Source: Chlorobiaceae bacterium (GTDB taxonomy: Bacteria; Bacteroidota; Chlorobiia; Chlorobiales; Chlorobiaceae). From it: a stretch of DNA of 64,000 nt. Below are positions 1 through 7,999 of the stretch, in pieces. The translations under genes and the position numbers were made by a program. Numbering within the stretch: the first letter of the stretch is position 1; the number at the start of each line of letters is the position of its first letter. The notes beneath the pieces were generated by a model. The model worked only from the letters and a program-made list of their open reading frames with translations, had not been told where the DNA came from and searched no databases. The stretch lies in NCBI GenBank assembly GCA_013334485.1, contig JAAXXL010000004.1, positions 1 through 64,000 on the forward strand, read 5' to 3'.

Positions 1-60
1 TGTCATCCCGAACGACTTCTTCATTGTCATCCCGAAACGAAGTGAGGGATCTCGATTCGA
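1..60. repeat. dispersed repeat, family C
   Basis: The first 60 bases carry two copies of a GTCATCCCGAA(A)CGA-type unit followed by GAGGGATCTCG. Related copies lie near 5370-5425 and, in opposite orientation at one end, near 61146-61213. No gene starts inside it. This looks like an intergenic short dispersed repeat; its role is unknown. Confidence 0.6.
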
Positions 61-119
61 AGTGATGAGTAGAACAGGAAAAAATAGCAAAGAACGACAA
101 TTTTAACTTATGAAATATT

Positions 120-992
120 ATGAAACGCCAGATTATCACCATAGATGAAACAAAATGCACAGGGTGCGGCGACTGTATTCCCGGTTGTCCTGAAGGAGCA
201 CTACAGGTAATTGACGGCAAGGCGCGTCTTGTCAGCGATCTCTTCTGCGACGGACTCGGTGCATGCATCGGGCATTGCCCGACCGGAGCGATGAAAATAG
301 AGAGCCGTGAAGCTGAGCCCTACGATGAAAAACGGGTTATGCATGAGAGCATCGTAAAAGGCGGGCCGAATGTGATTGCGGCGCATCTCAAGCACCTGAT
401 TGAGCATAACGAGCAGGGATACTTGCAGCAGGCGCTTGAGTACCTCAAAGAACAGGGGATAGCCAATCCGCTCCCCTCCCCGTCAGCACCGGCGCAGCAT
501 CACCATGCAGCTCACGGTGGAGGCTGCCCCGGCAGTAAAATGATGGATTTCAGTGCCGGTAGTGGATGCCATTCTGACCCGGCAGCAACTCATTCATCCG
601 CCGCGCCCGAAAGTGCACTTCGCCAGTGGCCGATACAACTTCACCTTGTTTCACCGCAAGCCCCCTACTATCAGGGTTCCAATCTTTTGCTTGCAGCCGA
701 CTGTGCAGCATTTGCTGTTGGTGACTTTCACTCCAAGTTTATGAGCGGCAAAAGCCTTGCGATAGCCTGCCCGAAACTTGATTCAGAGATGGATATCTAT
801 GTTGACAAACTTGCCGCCATGATTGACCTGTCACACATCAACACTATCACGGTGGCGATTATGGAGGTTCCCTGCTGTGGCGGGCTGATGTCGATTGTCG
901 CTGACGCCCAGAAGAAGGCCTCACGGAAAGTCCCGGTTAAAAAAGTGGTTATCAGCCTGCGGGGAGAGATCATGAAGGAAGAGTGGGTGTGA
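120..992 (+). CDS. 4Fe-4S ferredoxin-type protein (290 aa)
   Basis: Iron-sulfur protein, probably an electron carrier or reductase partner. The N-terminus has a classical ferredoxin motif with Cys13, Cys16, Cys19 and Cys23, and a second partial set with Cys43, Cys49 and Cys53 followed by PTGA. A His/Gly-rich linker near residues 125-150 (HHHAAHGGGCPG) leads into a C-terminal domain with a conserved-looking VPCCGG segment near residue 245. Proteins of this build commonly sit next to hybrid-cluster protein genes in anaerobes, and hcp begins about 660 bases downstream, so a role as its electron donor is a reasonable inference. No membrane segment is visible. The ATG at 120 puts the first cysteine motif at the usual distance from the N-terminus. 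Confidence 0.8.
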   Translation: MKRQIITIDETKCTGCGDCIPGCPEGALQVIDGKARLVSDLFCDGLGACIGHCPTGAMKIESREAEPYDEKRVMHESIVKGGPNVIAAHLKHLIEHNEQGYLQQALEYLKEQGIANPLPSPSAPAQHHHAAHGGGCPGSKMMDFSAGSGCHSDPAATHSSAAPESALRQWPIQLHLVSPQAPYYQGSNLLLAADCAAFAVGDFHSKFMSGKSLAIACPKLDSEMDIYVDKLAAMIDLSHINTITVAIMEVPCCGGLMSIVADAQKKASRKVPVKKVVISLRGEIMKEEWV

Positions 993-999
993 ATAAATA

Positions 1000-1078
1000 G
1001 TGCTGAGTGACGAGTGCTGAGTGCTGAGTTTTTTCTTCGTCGTTGCTGTCTTTGAAGTCCCTGTTGTCCTTTTTCAAA
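1000..1078. repeat. repeat families A and D between genes
   Basis: Bases 1000-1029 hold three GTGCTGAGT units (family A). They are followed at about 1031-1078 by a TTCTTCGTCGTTGCTGTC ... TGAAGTCC ... GTCCTTTTTC segment (family D). Family D recurs near 5449-5500 (reverse orientation) and 6698-6740. Both lie in the gap between the ferredoxin-like gene and the TPR gene. Confidence 0.7.
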
Positions 1079-1162
1079 CCCTTTTGAGTCGATTTAAAAG
1101 ACGTCAGGAGGAAGCTCCTTTAGTGTGAAAAAAGTGTTTAAAACAATAAGCAAGAACAAACG

Positions 1163-1609
1163 ATGCTGAAAGATGCGATGGGTGGTTACCGGGGAACAGC
1201 CAAAGAGATCAGCCGTATCATCCGGGCAGAACCGGAAAATGCGGATGCATACTGCAACAGGGCCAATGCACTGAGCAGCACCGGAGATTATGTCGGAGCC
1301 ATAGGGGATTACACGAGAGCCCTGAAGATCGGATTGCGGTTCCGCGAAGCAATAACGGCCTATGGTAACAGGGGAATTGCAAGGATGAACGTTGGAGACA
1401 TCTATGGCGCTCTGGAGGACTTCACTGAAATTATCAAGAGAAAGCCCAATAACACCCGCTTGCTCTACGCCGCACTCCAAAGCAGGGCTTCGGTGAAAAA
1501 ACAGATTGGCGATAAAGAGGGTGCAGCAGCCGACTTGCAGGAGGCTTTAATGCTGTTACCGGATGTAAACATAAAGGGTATCTCTATAAATCGCGTAACA
1601 GATTTATAG
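1163..1609 (+). CDS. TPR-repeat protein (148 aa)
   Basis: Small soluble protein made almost entirely of tetratricopeptide repeats. Helical repeats with the A-Y-x-N-R-A/G spacing are visible near residues 22-55 (ADAYCNRANALSSTGDY) and 62-95 (AYGNRGIARMNVGDI), with a third, weaker one near 105-135. TPR units mediate protein-protein contacts, and no enzymatic motif is present. It has no signal peptide. The last codons overlap the 5' part of a perfect inverted repeat that precedes hcp, so the gene end and the hcp leader are physically linked. Its partner is unknown; co-transcription with hcp is possible because only 40 bases separate them. Confidence 0.7.
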   Translation: MLKDAMGGYRGTAKEISRIIRAEPENADAYCNRANALSSTGDYVGAIGDYTRALKIGLRFREAITAYGNRGIARMNVGDIYGALEDFTEIIKRKPNNTRLLYAALQSRASVKKQIGDKEGAAADLQEALMLLPDVNIKGISINRVTDL

Positions 1610-1616
1610 AGATACC
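1577..1616. promoter_or_regulatory. perfect 16-bp inverted repeat upstream of hcp
   Basis: Bases 1577-1592 (GGTATCTCTATAAATC) and 1601-1616 are exact reverse complements, separated by 8 bases. The palindrome spans the stop codon of the TPR gene and ends 33 bases before the hcp ATG. There is no T-run after it, so it is a poor intrinsic terminator. A protein-binding operator or an mRNA hairpin controlling hcp is more likely. It does not resemble the TTGTGA/TCACAA site bound by HcpR-type Crp/Fnr regulators. Confidence 0.6.
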
Positions 1617-1649
1617 AATAATAACAACGAACAATAATGGAGAAATACT

Positions 1650-3278
1650 ATGGGAATGTATTGTGATCAGTGTCAGGAGAGCATCCATGGCAGCGGATGT
1701 ACGGTGAGAGGAGTATGCGGAAAGGATGATATGACTGCCAAGCTTCAGGATGTGCTTGTTTATGCAACCGAAGGCCTTGCCCTCGCAGCAGAAAAACAGC
1801 AGGGAAGTGTGTCGCGCAAAGTGGGTCAGCTTATCAGCGAATCCCTTTTTGTAACCGTTACAAATACCAATTTCGATGAAGAGGCCATAGTGGCGCAGAT
1901 ACGTAAAACCCTTGCCCTTCGTGATGAACTGAAGGCGACTCTCGCCGTTCAGCCTGAGCATGATGCCGCCCGCTGGACAGGTAACACCAGGGATGAGTTT
2001 TTTGCAAAAGCTGAGGCCGCAGGAATTGAAAGCCTGAGTGCCAACGAAGACCTTCAGTCACTTAAAAGCCTCGTGCTTTACGGTATCAAGGGGCTTGCAG
2101 CCTATACTGACCACGCCGCCGTGCTTGGGTACCATGATGACGACATTTACCTGTTTTACATCAAGGTTCTTGCTGCGCTGACAAAAGATCTCTCTGCGGA
2201 TGAACTGACTGCGTTGGTGCTCGAAACCGGTGGTGTTGCCGTCAAGGCGATGGCCCTGCTCGACAAGGCTAATACCGAATCCTACGGTCATCCCGAGATC
2301 ACCACAGTGAAGACTGGTGTTGGCACAAAACCCGGTATTCTTATTTCAGGCCACGACCTGCGTGATATGGAAGATTTGCTGAAGCAGACCGAAGGCACAG
2401 GCGTTGACGTCTATACCCATTGCGAAATGCTTCCGGCCCACTACTATCCGGCATTCAAAAAATATTCGCACTTTATCGGTAACTACGGCAGTGCATGGTG
2501 GGCGCAGGACCGGGAGTTCGACACCTTCAACGGCCCGATTCTCATGACCACCAACTGCATTGTGCCGGTTCGCGAATCCTACCGTAACCGGATGTTTACC
2601 ACCGGAATGGCGGGCTACCCCGGACTGAAGCATATTGCTGCACGCCCTGAGGGCGGCCAGAAAGATTTTTCAGGCCTTGTAGCGCTTGCGAAAACCTGCC
2701 AGGCGCCAAAAGAGCTTGAGAACGGCCAGATTGTCGGCGGATTTGCCCACAACCAGGTGATTGCCCTTGCCGACAAGGTAGTCGAAGCGGTCAAGAGCGG
2801 CGCTATCAAACGTTTTGTGGTGATGGCAGGCTGTGACGGACGTCAAACCTCCCGCCAGTACTATACAGACGTAGCCGGTGCTCTGCCTGACAATACGATA
2901 ATCCTGACTGCAGGGTGTGCCAAGTACCGTTACAACAAGCTTGAACTGGGTGATATCGGCGGCATTCCGCGTGTGCTTGATGCCGGCCAGTGCAACGACT
3001 CCTACTCGCTTGCAGTCATTGCACTGAAACTCAAGGAGGTATTCGGGCTTGAGGATATCAACGATCTGCCGATCTCCTTCGATATTGCATGGTACGAGCA
3101 GAAGGCCGTGACCGTGCTGCTTGCACTGCTCTATCTTGGAGTAAAAGGCATTCGGCTCGGACCAACACTTCCCGAGTTCCTCACCCCCAATGTAGCCGCA
3201 GTGCTGGTTGAAAAATTCGGTATCAAGCCGATCGGAACGGTTGCTGCTGACGTTGAAGCCATGATGGCCGGCGCATAA
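1650..3278 (+). CDS. hcp: hybrid-cluster protein / hydroxylamine reductase
   Basis: Hcp carries a cubane [4Fe-4S] cluster and a hybrid Fe-S-O cluster. It reduces hydroxylamine in vitro and is tied to nitric-oxide and nitrosative stress protection in anaerobes. The N-terminal cluster ligands Cys5, Cys8, Cys17 and Cys23 are present. The hybrid-cluster ligands fit the conserved blocks near residues 250-260 ([13 protein letters not shown]), 300-305 (TTNCIVP), 395-400 (MAGCDGR), 420-425 ([10 protein letters not shown]) and 450 (GQCNDSYS). At 542 residues the length is normal for the class from anaerobes. A GGAG site precedes the ATG. The gene is bracketed by an inverted repeat upstream and a strong terminator downstream, so it is probably the end of its transcript. 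Confidence 0.95.
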   Translation: MGMYCDQCQESIHGSGCTVRGVCGKDDMTAKLQDVLVYATEGLALAAEKQQGSVSRKVGQLISESLFVTVTNTNFDEEAIVAQIRKTLALRDELKATLAVQPEHDAARWTGNTRDEFFAKAEAAGIESLSANEDLQSLKSLVLYGIKGLAAYTDHAAVLGYHDDDIYLFYIKVLAALTKDLSADELTALVLETGGVAVKAMALLDKANTESYGHPEITTVKTGVGTKPGILISGHDLRDMEDLLKQTEGTGVDVYTHCEMLPAHYYPAFKKYSHFIGNYGSAWWAQDREFDTFNGPILMTTNCIVPVRESYRNRMFTTGMAGYPGLKHIAARPEGGQKDFSGLVALAKTCQAPKELENGQIVGGFAHNQVIALADKVVEAVKSGAIKRFVVMAGCDGRQTSRQYYTDVAGALPDNTIILTAGCAKYRYNKLELGDIGGIPRVLDAGQCNDSYSLAVIALKLKEVFGLEDINDLPISFDIAWYEQKAVTVLLALLYLGVKGIRLGPTLPEFLTPNVAAVLVEKFGIKPIGTVAADVEAMMAGA

Positions 3279-3299
3279 GCGACCAGCCCCCTTATAAAC

Positions 3300-3335
3300 A
3301 GAAAAGCCCCGAACCAAGCGGGGCTTTTCTGTTTT
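3300..3335 (+). terminator. intrinsic terminator after hcp
   Basis: A perfect 12-bp stem (AGAAAAGCCCCG, 3300-3311, pairing with 3319-3330) with a 7-base loop is flanked by T-rich sequence (TTTTCTGTTTT). It starts 21 bases after the hcp stop and, given the A-rich 5' arm, could work in both directions. Confidence 0.85.
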
Positions 3336-3529
3336 CGGCTTTAACGGAGGTCTTGAAAATATTCCCTTCATGGAACAAAGTCAGGCAGGTGAACATTTCT
3401 GTAATGTTCTGGATAATCCGTATAATTAAGAACTATACGATACATAGGTGTAAATTATCGTCGATCCCGACGCATCCGGAATATATAGATGTGCCCTGAA
3501 GTGCAGTAACCAATAAAATTCAAGTTCCC

Positions 3530-5353
3530 ATGGCATATTTTAAACATCTCTGTCTCGTCGAAGCCCCTCAGACCATCATTACCCCTTTTCCCCGTTTTAT
3601 TACCGACTGTATTGGTGTCTGCTATCTGGCTGCTGCGGTTAAAGATGATGTTGAGTCTCTTGTTATGCCCGATAACTATTACAACGACGGGATTTTCGAC
3701 AGCATGCGGGATCTCATGAAAAAGGGGGAGATCGATCTTGTTGCCATTTCATCGATGACCGGAGCATTCAACCAAGCCGAACGGCTTGCCCGTATTGCCA
3801 AAGACGCCGGGGCTTTTGTTGTTATGGGCGGCTTTCATCCGACAGCTCTGCCTGACGAAGTGCTCAAGCTCGACTGTGTTGACGCTGTTGTGATAGGGGA
3901 GGGAGAGGTGACCTTCAGGGAGCTGGTACTGCATGGCCCTTCGCGGGATGTGAAAGGCCTTGCCTACAAAGAGGGGGGCGAGATTGTTCGCACAGGGGTG
4001 CGGGAGAATATCGCCGACATCAACTCAATCAAGTTCCCGTTGCGCAGTCTCAGGCCCGAGCGTTACGGTGAAAAAGGCGATGCTTACTCCATTGACACGA
4101 TCTACACTTCGAGGGGGTGCCCCTGGTCATGCTCATTCTGCGCCAACGATCAGATGCATAAGGGGTGGAGAGGCAGAAGTGCCGAAAATGTGGTTGAGGA
4201 GATTGCCCTTCTGCACGATCCGGACAATAAAAAACTCATCAAGATCTGGGATGCCAATTTTCTTACCAACATTCCGCGTGCTGAAAAAATCTGTGATCTT
4301 CTGATTGAAAGGGGATTGACCAACTTCCGCATCATGACGGAGAGCAGGGCAAAGGATATTGTTCGTGCTGAACGCATTCTCGGCAAATTGCACAAGATAG
4401 GGTTGAGCAAAGTGGGGCTCGGCATAGAGAGTCCGAATGCGGCCACGCTTGAGCTCATGAATAAAAAGAACATCCTTGACGATGTGGCCAAAGCTATTGC
4501 TCTTTGCAAGCAGTACGGCATTGGCGCTGAAGGCTATTTTATTATCGGTCACTACACCGAAAATGAAGAGGACACAATGGTCTATCCCGAGTTTGCCAAA
4601 TCGCTTGGACTCCGCCATGCACTCTTTATGATTATGACTCCCTATCCGGGCACAGGGATTTTTACGGAGTACAAAAACGAAGGTAAAATCCGCTCCTTTG
4701 ACTGGGATCTCTACAATAACTACTGTCCGGTTATTGAAACCCGCACAATGGATCGCCAGAAGCTGGTATCCATGCTTGCCTACTGCAATGCGGCATTCAA
4801 CGGCTACCGGTCGGTTATGAAGCGAAATACCTCAAATGAGCTGCTGCTCAACTTCATGATTGATCTCTTTCAGTTCTGCTTTCTCTTGCGAGTCAACAAA
4901 AATCTCTCCCATGCAGAGATTGGAACTGTTTTGTACAATGCACTTTTGCAGTTTCTTGATCATAGCAATGGAAAGCTGGAGATGGCGGCACCCACCTCCA
5001 CAAAAAGATTGCAGAAACCCCTTACCCTCAGGCTCCGGCACTCAAAAGAGAGATGCATTGACTATAGCCTCGATGAAGAGGGTAGTAACCGCGTGCTCAC
5101 CATGACCAGCCACGAAGGTCGTCGCACTCCTTCCCCTGGAGGTCCGGAGGTGAGGCTTGACAAGCTTATAGAGTGTGCCTGCGCTATCTCGATGGATAAA
5201 CTGATGAGTGTGCTCTACCGAAATGAGTGGATGCGCAACAACCCCGGCAAAATGACCGGTCAGCTTTTCACCATCCTCGGTGATCCGGAGGTACTGCGTG
5301 TTGCCGCCAGGATTATTGCACTCTATATGGCCACAAGGTGGAAGAAGTTCTGA
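3530..5353 (+). CDS. B12-binding-domain radical SAM protein (607 aa)
   Basis: Two-domain radical SAM enzyme. Residues 1-150 form a cobalamin-binding-type Rossmann domain ([12 protein letters not shown] near 99-110, VIGEGE near 121). The radical SAM core follows, with its cluster ligands Cys197, Cys201 and Cys204 in CPWSCSFC. The C-terminal 200 residues show no motif I recognise. Family members include P- or C-methylases, BchE-type cyclases and the bacteriochlorophyll methylases BchQ/BchR. I cannot assign the substrate from sequence alone. It stands alone between a terminator and a repeat-rich gap. One internal oddity is the Ser/Pro/Gly-rich segment [13 protein letters not shown] near residue 530. 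Confidence 0.8.
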   Translation: MAYFKHLCLVEAPQTIITPFPRFITDCIGVCYLAAAVKDDVESLVMPDNYYNDGIFDSMRDLMKKGEIDLVAISSMTGAFNQAERLARIAKDAGAFVVMGGFHPTALPDEVLKLDCVDAVVIGEGEVTFRELVLHGPSRDVKGLAYKEGGEIVRTGVRENIADINSIKFPLRSLRPERYGEKGDAYSIDTIYTSRGCPWSCSFCANDQMHKGWRGRSAENVVEEIALLHDPDNKKLIKIWDANFLTNIPRAEKICDLLIERGLTNFRIMTESRAKDIVRAERILGKLHKIGLSKVGLGIESPNAATLELMNKKNILDDVAKAIALCKQYGIGAEGYFIIGHYTENEEDTMVYPEFAKSLGLRHALFMIMTPYPGTGIFTEYKNEGKIRSFDWDLYNNYCPVIETRTMDRQKLVSMLAYCNAAFNGYRSVMKRNTSNELLLNFMIDLFQFCFLLRVNKNLSHAEIGTVLYNALLQFLDHSNGKLEMAAPTSTKRLQKPLTLRLRHSKERCIDYSLDEEGSNRVLTMTSHEGRRTPSPGGPEVRLDKLIECACAISMDKLMSVLYRNEWMRNNPGKMTGQLFTILGDPEVLRVAARIIALYMATRWKKF

Positions 5354-5369
5354 CATCTGGCAGTCCAAA

Positions 5370-5605
5370 ATGTCATCCTGAACGTTTCCAAATGTCATCC
5401 CAAACGAAGAGAGGGATCCCTTTTCGAAAAATCAGATCTCTTTTTTTAAAACTAAAAGGACTAAAAGGACTTCAGGGACAGCAAGGACGAAGAAGAATAT
5501 CGCCCACGCAGGGCAACCACGAGGGATTGCCCCTACCCAATTTCGTGTAATTCGTGGACAAACTTCTTTTTTCTCTTAAATTCGTGTAATTAACGGACAA
5601 CCTCT
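5370..5605. repeat. composite of repeat families C, D and B
   Basis: Between the radical SAM gene and fcl lie a family C unit (TGTCATCCTGAACG, then TGTCATCCCAAACGA and GAGGGATCC, 5370-5425), a reverse-oriented family D unit (AAAAGGACTTCAGGGACAGC, about 5449-5500), and two family B units (TTCGTGTAATTCGTGGAC and TTCGTGTAATTAACGGAC, about 5540-5600). This gap is therefore nearly all repeat sequence. A promoter for fcl is not obvious. Confidence 0.7.
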
Positions 5606-5629
5606 TCCTCTTTTCAACTCTTCCCGAAA

Positions 5630-6685
5630 ATGGCCGAAACACCTCCCAAGCAGTCAAAAATCTACATTGCAGGTCATCGCGGTATGGCAGGCTCAGCCAT
5701 CCTTCGGAATCTTCTCAGCACTCAAGGTTCATCTCTCATCCCTCAGCACTTTATACTCAGAACTCATAATGAACTTGACCTGACGAACCAGTCAGACGTT
5801 CGCTCATTTTTTGAAAAAGAGCAACCCGATCAAATCTACCTTGCTGCCGCAAAAGTAGGTGGTATTCACGCAAACGACACCTATCCTGCTGAGTTTATCT
5901 ATCAGAATCTGATGATGGAGTGCAACATCATTCATGAGGCTTGGAGAGCTGGAGTCCAAAAACTGCTCTTTCTCGGTTCAAGCTGTATCTACCCGAAACT
6001 GGCCTCACAACCCATGAGCGAAAATGCATTGCTGACGGGAGTGCTGGAGTCTACCAATGAACCTTACGCTATCGCTAAAATCGCCGGAATAAAGCTTTGT
6101 GAAAGCTATAATCGCCAATATGGCACCGACTATCGCAGTGTTATGCCGACCAATCTCTACGGTACCGGCGATAATTACCATCCTGAAAACAGTCACGTCA
6201 TACCGGCTTTAATTCGCCGTATCCACGAAGCCAAACAGGCAATGGAGAAGGTCGAACCCGACTCATCATTCAGCGCTCATCACCCAGCACTGAATAACCC
6301 CTCAGCACTAAATAATCACTCAGTACTCATTTGGGGTACCGGCACTCCTCGAAGGGAATTTCTCTATATTGACGACATGGCAGCGGCCTGCGTTCATGTG
6401 ATGAATCTTGATAAAGCTGACTACGAAGCTCATACTTCGCCAATGCAAAGCCATATTAATGTTGGCAGTGGTGAGGATATCACAATTAAAGAACTTGCCG
6501 AAACCATTGCGAAAGTGGTTGGTTACAAAGGCGCAATTGAATTTGATTCCAGCAAACCTGACGGTACACCCAGAAAACTGATGGACAGCACTCGTCTGAA
6601 CACTCTCGGCTGGAAACCCACAATCGGATTGGCAGAAGGTTTGAAGCGGGCGTATCAAGATTTTTTAAAAAGACATGATGGATGA
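5630..6685 (+). CDS. fcl: GDP-L-fucose synthase
   Basis: NADPH-dependent 3,5-epimerase/4-reductase converting GDP-4-keto-6-deoxymannose to GDP-L-fucose in the cytoplasm. The SDR nucleotide motif [10 protein letters not shown] is at residues 12-21, the catalytic region SSCIYPK is near 122-128, and the YAIAK motif is near 145. At 351 residues it is 25-40 longer than usual. The excess falls in two places that contain family A repeat DNA: about 5712-5760 (peptide [12 protein letters not shown]) and about 6261-6330 (peptide [19 protein letters not shown], just before the conserved [11 protein letters not shown]). The reading frame is kept through both. It pairs with gmd downstream to supply GDP-fucose. 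Confidence 0.93.
   Translation: MAETPPKQSKIYIAGHRGMAGSAILRNLLSTQGSSLIPQHFILRTHNELDLTNQSDVRSFFEKEQPDQIYLAAAKVGGIHANDTYPAEFIYQNLMMECNIIHEAWRAGVQKLLFLGSSCIYPKLASQPMSENALLTGVLESTNEPYAIAKIAGIKLCESYNRQYGTDYRSVMPTNLYGTGDNYHPENSHVIPALIRRIHEAKQAMEKVEPDSSFSAHHPALNNPSALNNHSVLIWGTGTPRREFLYIDDMAAACVHVMNLDKADYEAHTSPMQSHINVGSGEDITIKELAETIAKVVGYKGAIEFDSSKPDGTPRKLMDSTRLNTLGWKPTIGLAEGLKRAYQDFLKRHDG
5712..5760. repeat. family A repeat inside fcl (insertion 1)
   Basis: CTCAGCACTCAAGG and CCTCAGCACTTTATACTCAG units sit inside the coding frame of fcl. They encode residues of a segment that ordinary GDP-fucose synthases lack between the first helix and the LRT motif. Confidence 0.6.
6261..6332. repeat. family A repeat inside fcl (insertion 2)
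   Basis: Degenerate family A units (CCCAGCACTGAATAA, CCTCAGCACTAAATAA, CACTCAGTACTCAT) lie in frame within fcl. They add about 20-25 residues before the conserved GTGTPRREF segment. The frame remains open. Confidence 0.7.
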
Positions 6686-6697
6686 GGGGCTGTATTT

Positions 6698-6740
6698 TTC
6701 TTCGTCCTTGCAGTCACTGAAGTCCTTTAAGTCCTTTTTT
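6698..6740. repeat. family D repeat
   Basis: The segment TTCTTCGTCCTTGCAGTC followed by TGAAGTCCTTTAAGTCC matches the family D units near 1031-1078 and, inverted, 5449-5500. It occupies most of the fcl-gmd gap. Confidence 0.65.
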
Positions 6741-6796
6741 GAATTGTATTTGATAAAAAAAAAGAACAGCACAGTAACAGAATTCTGATTTATAAC

Positions 6797-7999
6797 ATGA
6801 CTGATCTCAGCACTCAGCACTCAGCACCCGGCACTTCAAAGCAACAAAGGGTTGCTTTGATAACCGGCATAACCGGCCAGGACGGTTCCTATCTTGCGGA
6901 ATTTCTTCTCAACAAGGGATATGAGGTACATGGCATAAAACGGCGGGCCAGCAGTCTCAACACCCAGAGGATAGATCATCTCTACCGCGATCGCCACGAT
7001 ATCGAAAAAGAGTCACAACTCAACACTCATCCCGCAGCACTTTATTTGCATTACGGTGACCTGACCGACAGCAGTAACCTGACTCGTATCATTGCTGAAG
7101 TGCAGCCGGATGAGGTTTACAATCTTGGCGCGCAAAGCCATGTTGCCGTAAGTTTCGAAGCCCCGGAGTACACTGCTGATGTTGATGGTATGGGGACGTT
7201 GCGCCTGCTCGAAGCAATCCGCTTTCTGGGGCTCGAAAAGAAAACCCGTTTTTACCAGGCATCTACTTCAGAGCTGTACGGACTCGTGCAGGAGATTCCC
7301 CAAAAAGAGACAACACCGTTCTATCCAAGAAGCCCTTATGCGGCGGCCAAACTTTACGCCTACTGGATCACGATAAACTATCGCGAAGCATACGGGATGT
7401 ACGCCTGCAATGGTATTCTCTTCAACCATGAATCCCCTCGGAGAGGAGAGACCTTTGTAACCCGCAAGATTACCCGGGCGCTTGCCAATATTACAGAAGG
7501 GCTGGAGAGCTGTCTTTATATGGGAAACATGGATGCCTTGCGCGACTGGGGACATGCAAAGGACTACGTACGTATGCAGTGGATGATGTTGCAGCAGGAA
7601 GAGCCCAAAGACTATGTCATTGCCACGGGTGTACAGTACACGGTCCGTGAATTCATAGAAAAAGCAGCCAAACATCTCGGAATTACAATTCGATGGGAAG
7701 GCACAGGTGTGAACGAAATCGGCACAATCAACAGTTCATCCCCAATACTCAGCACTCAGCATTCAGCCCTGACTCCCGGTCAGGTTATTGTTCGTGTTGA
7801 TCCGCACTATTTCCGACCGGCAGAGGTTGAAACCCTGCTTGGAGATCCATCAAAAGCAAAAACAGATCTTGGCTGGATTCCTGAAATAACGCTTGACGAG
7901 ATGGTCGAAGAGATGGTGGCCCATGACCTTGACCTTGCAAAACGCCATGCACTCCTCAAATCCAGAGGCTACAACGTCCCTGTATGCAAAGAGAGTTGA
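6797..7999 (+). CDS. gmd: GDP-mannose 4,6-dehydratase
   Basis: First step of GDP-fucose synthesis: NADP-dependent dehydration of GDP-D-mannose to GDP-4-keto-6-deoxymannose. The motif [16 protein letters not shown] (near residues 24-39), the [11 protein letters not shown] block, ASTSELYG and [12 protein letters not shown] are all typical. The protein is 400 residues, against about 345-372 for the family. The excess coincides with three stretches of family A repeat DNA: the N-terminus (6805-6835, peptide [11 protein letters not shown]), 7010-7042 ([10 protein letters not shown]) and 7731-7776 ([16 protein letters not shown]). If the native start lay after the first stretch, the N-terminal extension could be partly untranslated. 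No ATG is seen between 6797 and the Rossmann motif, so the ATG at 6797 is kept. Confidence 0.93.
   Translation: MTDLSTQHSAPGTSKQQRVALITGITGQDGSYLAEFLLNKGYEVHGIKRRASSLNTQRIDHLYRDRHDIEKESQLNTHPAALYLHYGDLTDSSNLTRIIAEVQPDEVYNLGAQSHVAVSFEAPEYTADVDGMGTLRLLEAIRFLGLEKKTRFYQASTSELYGLVQEIPQKETTPFYPRSPYAAAKLYAYWITINYREAYGMYACNGILFNHESPRRGETFVTRKITRALANITEGLESCLYMGNMDALRDWGHAKDYVRMQWMMLQQEEPKDYVIATGVQYTVREFIEKAAKHLGITIRWEGTGVNEIGTINSSSPILSTQHSALTPGQVIVRVDPHYFRPAEVETLLGDPSKAKTDLGWIPEITLDEMVEEMVAHDLDLAKRHALLKSRGYNVPVCKES
6805..6835. repeat. family A repeat at the start of gmd
   Basis: Tandem CTCAGCACTCAGCACTCAGC units begin three codons into gmd and encode LSTQHSAPG. The same DNA is found non-coding before wza (11017-11049) and wecA (12982-13018). 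Confidence 0.75.
7010..7042. repeat. degenerate family A repeat inside gmd
   Basis: GAGTCACAACTCAACACTCATCCCGCAGCACTT lies where other Gmd proteins pass directly from the DRH segment to the LHYGDLTD block. It resembles diverged CTCAGCACT units. This assignment is less certain than the other two insertions in the gene. Confidence 0.45.
7731..7776. repeat. family A repeat inside gmd (third insertion)
   Basis: CAATACTCAGCACTCAGCAT and neighbouring bases encode ILSTQHSA just before the conserved [14 protein letters not shown] block. Typical Gmd proteins have a short loop here. Confidence 0.75.

Noticed and set aside
2670-3371. 233-codon minus-strand frame
   Set aside because: It is antisense to the conserved C-terminal cluster-binding half of hcp and reads through the hcp terminator hairpin; no domain seen.
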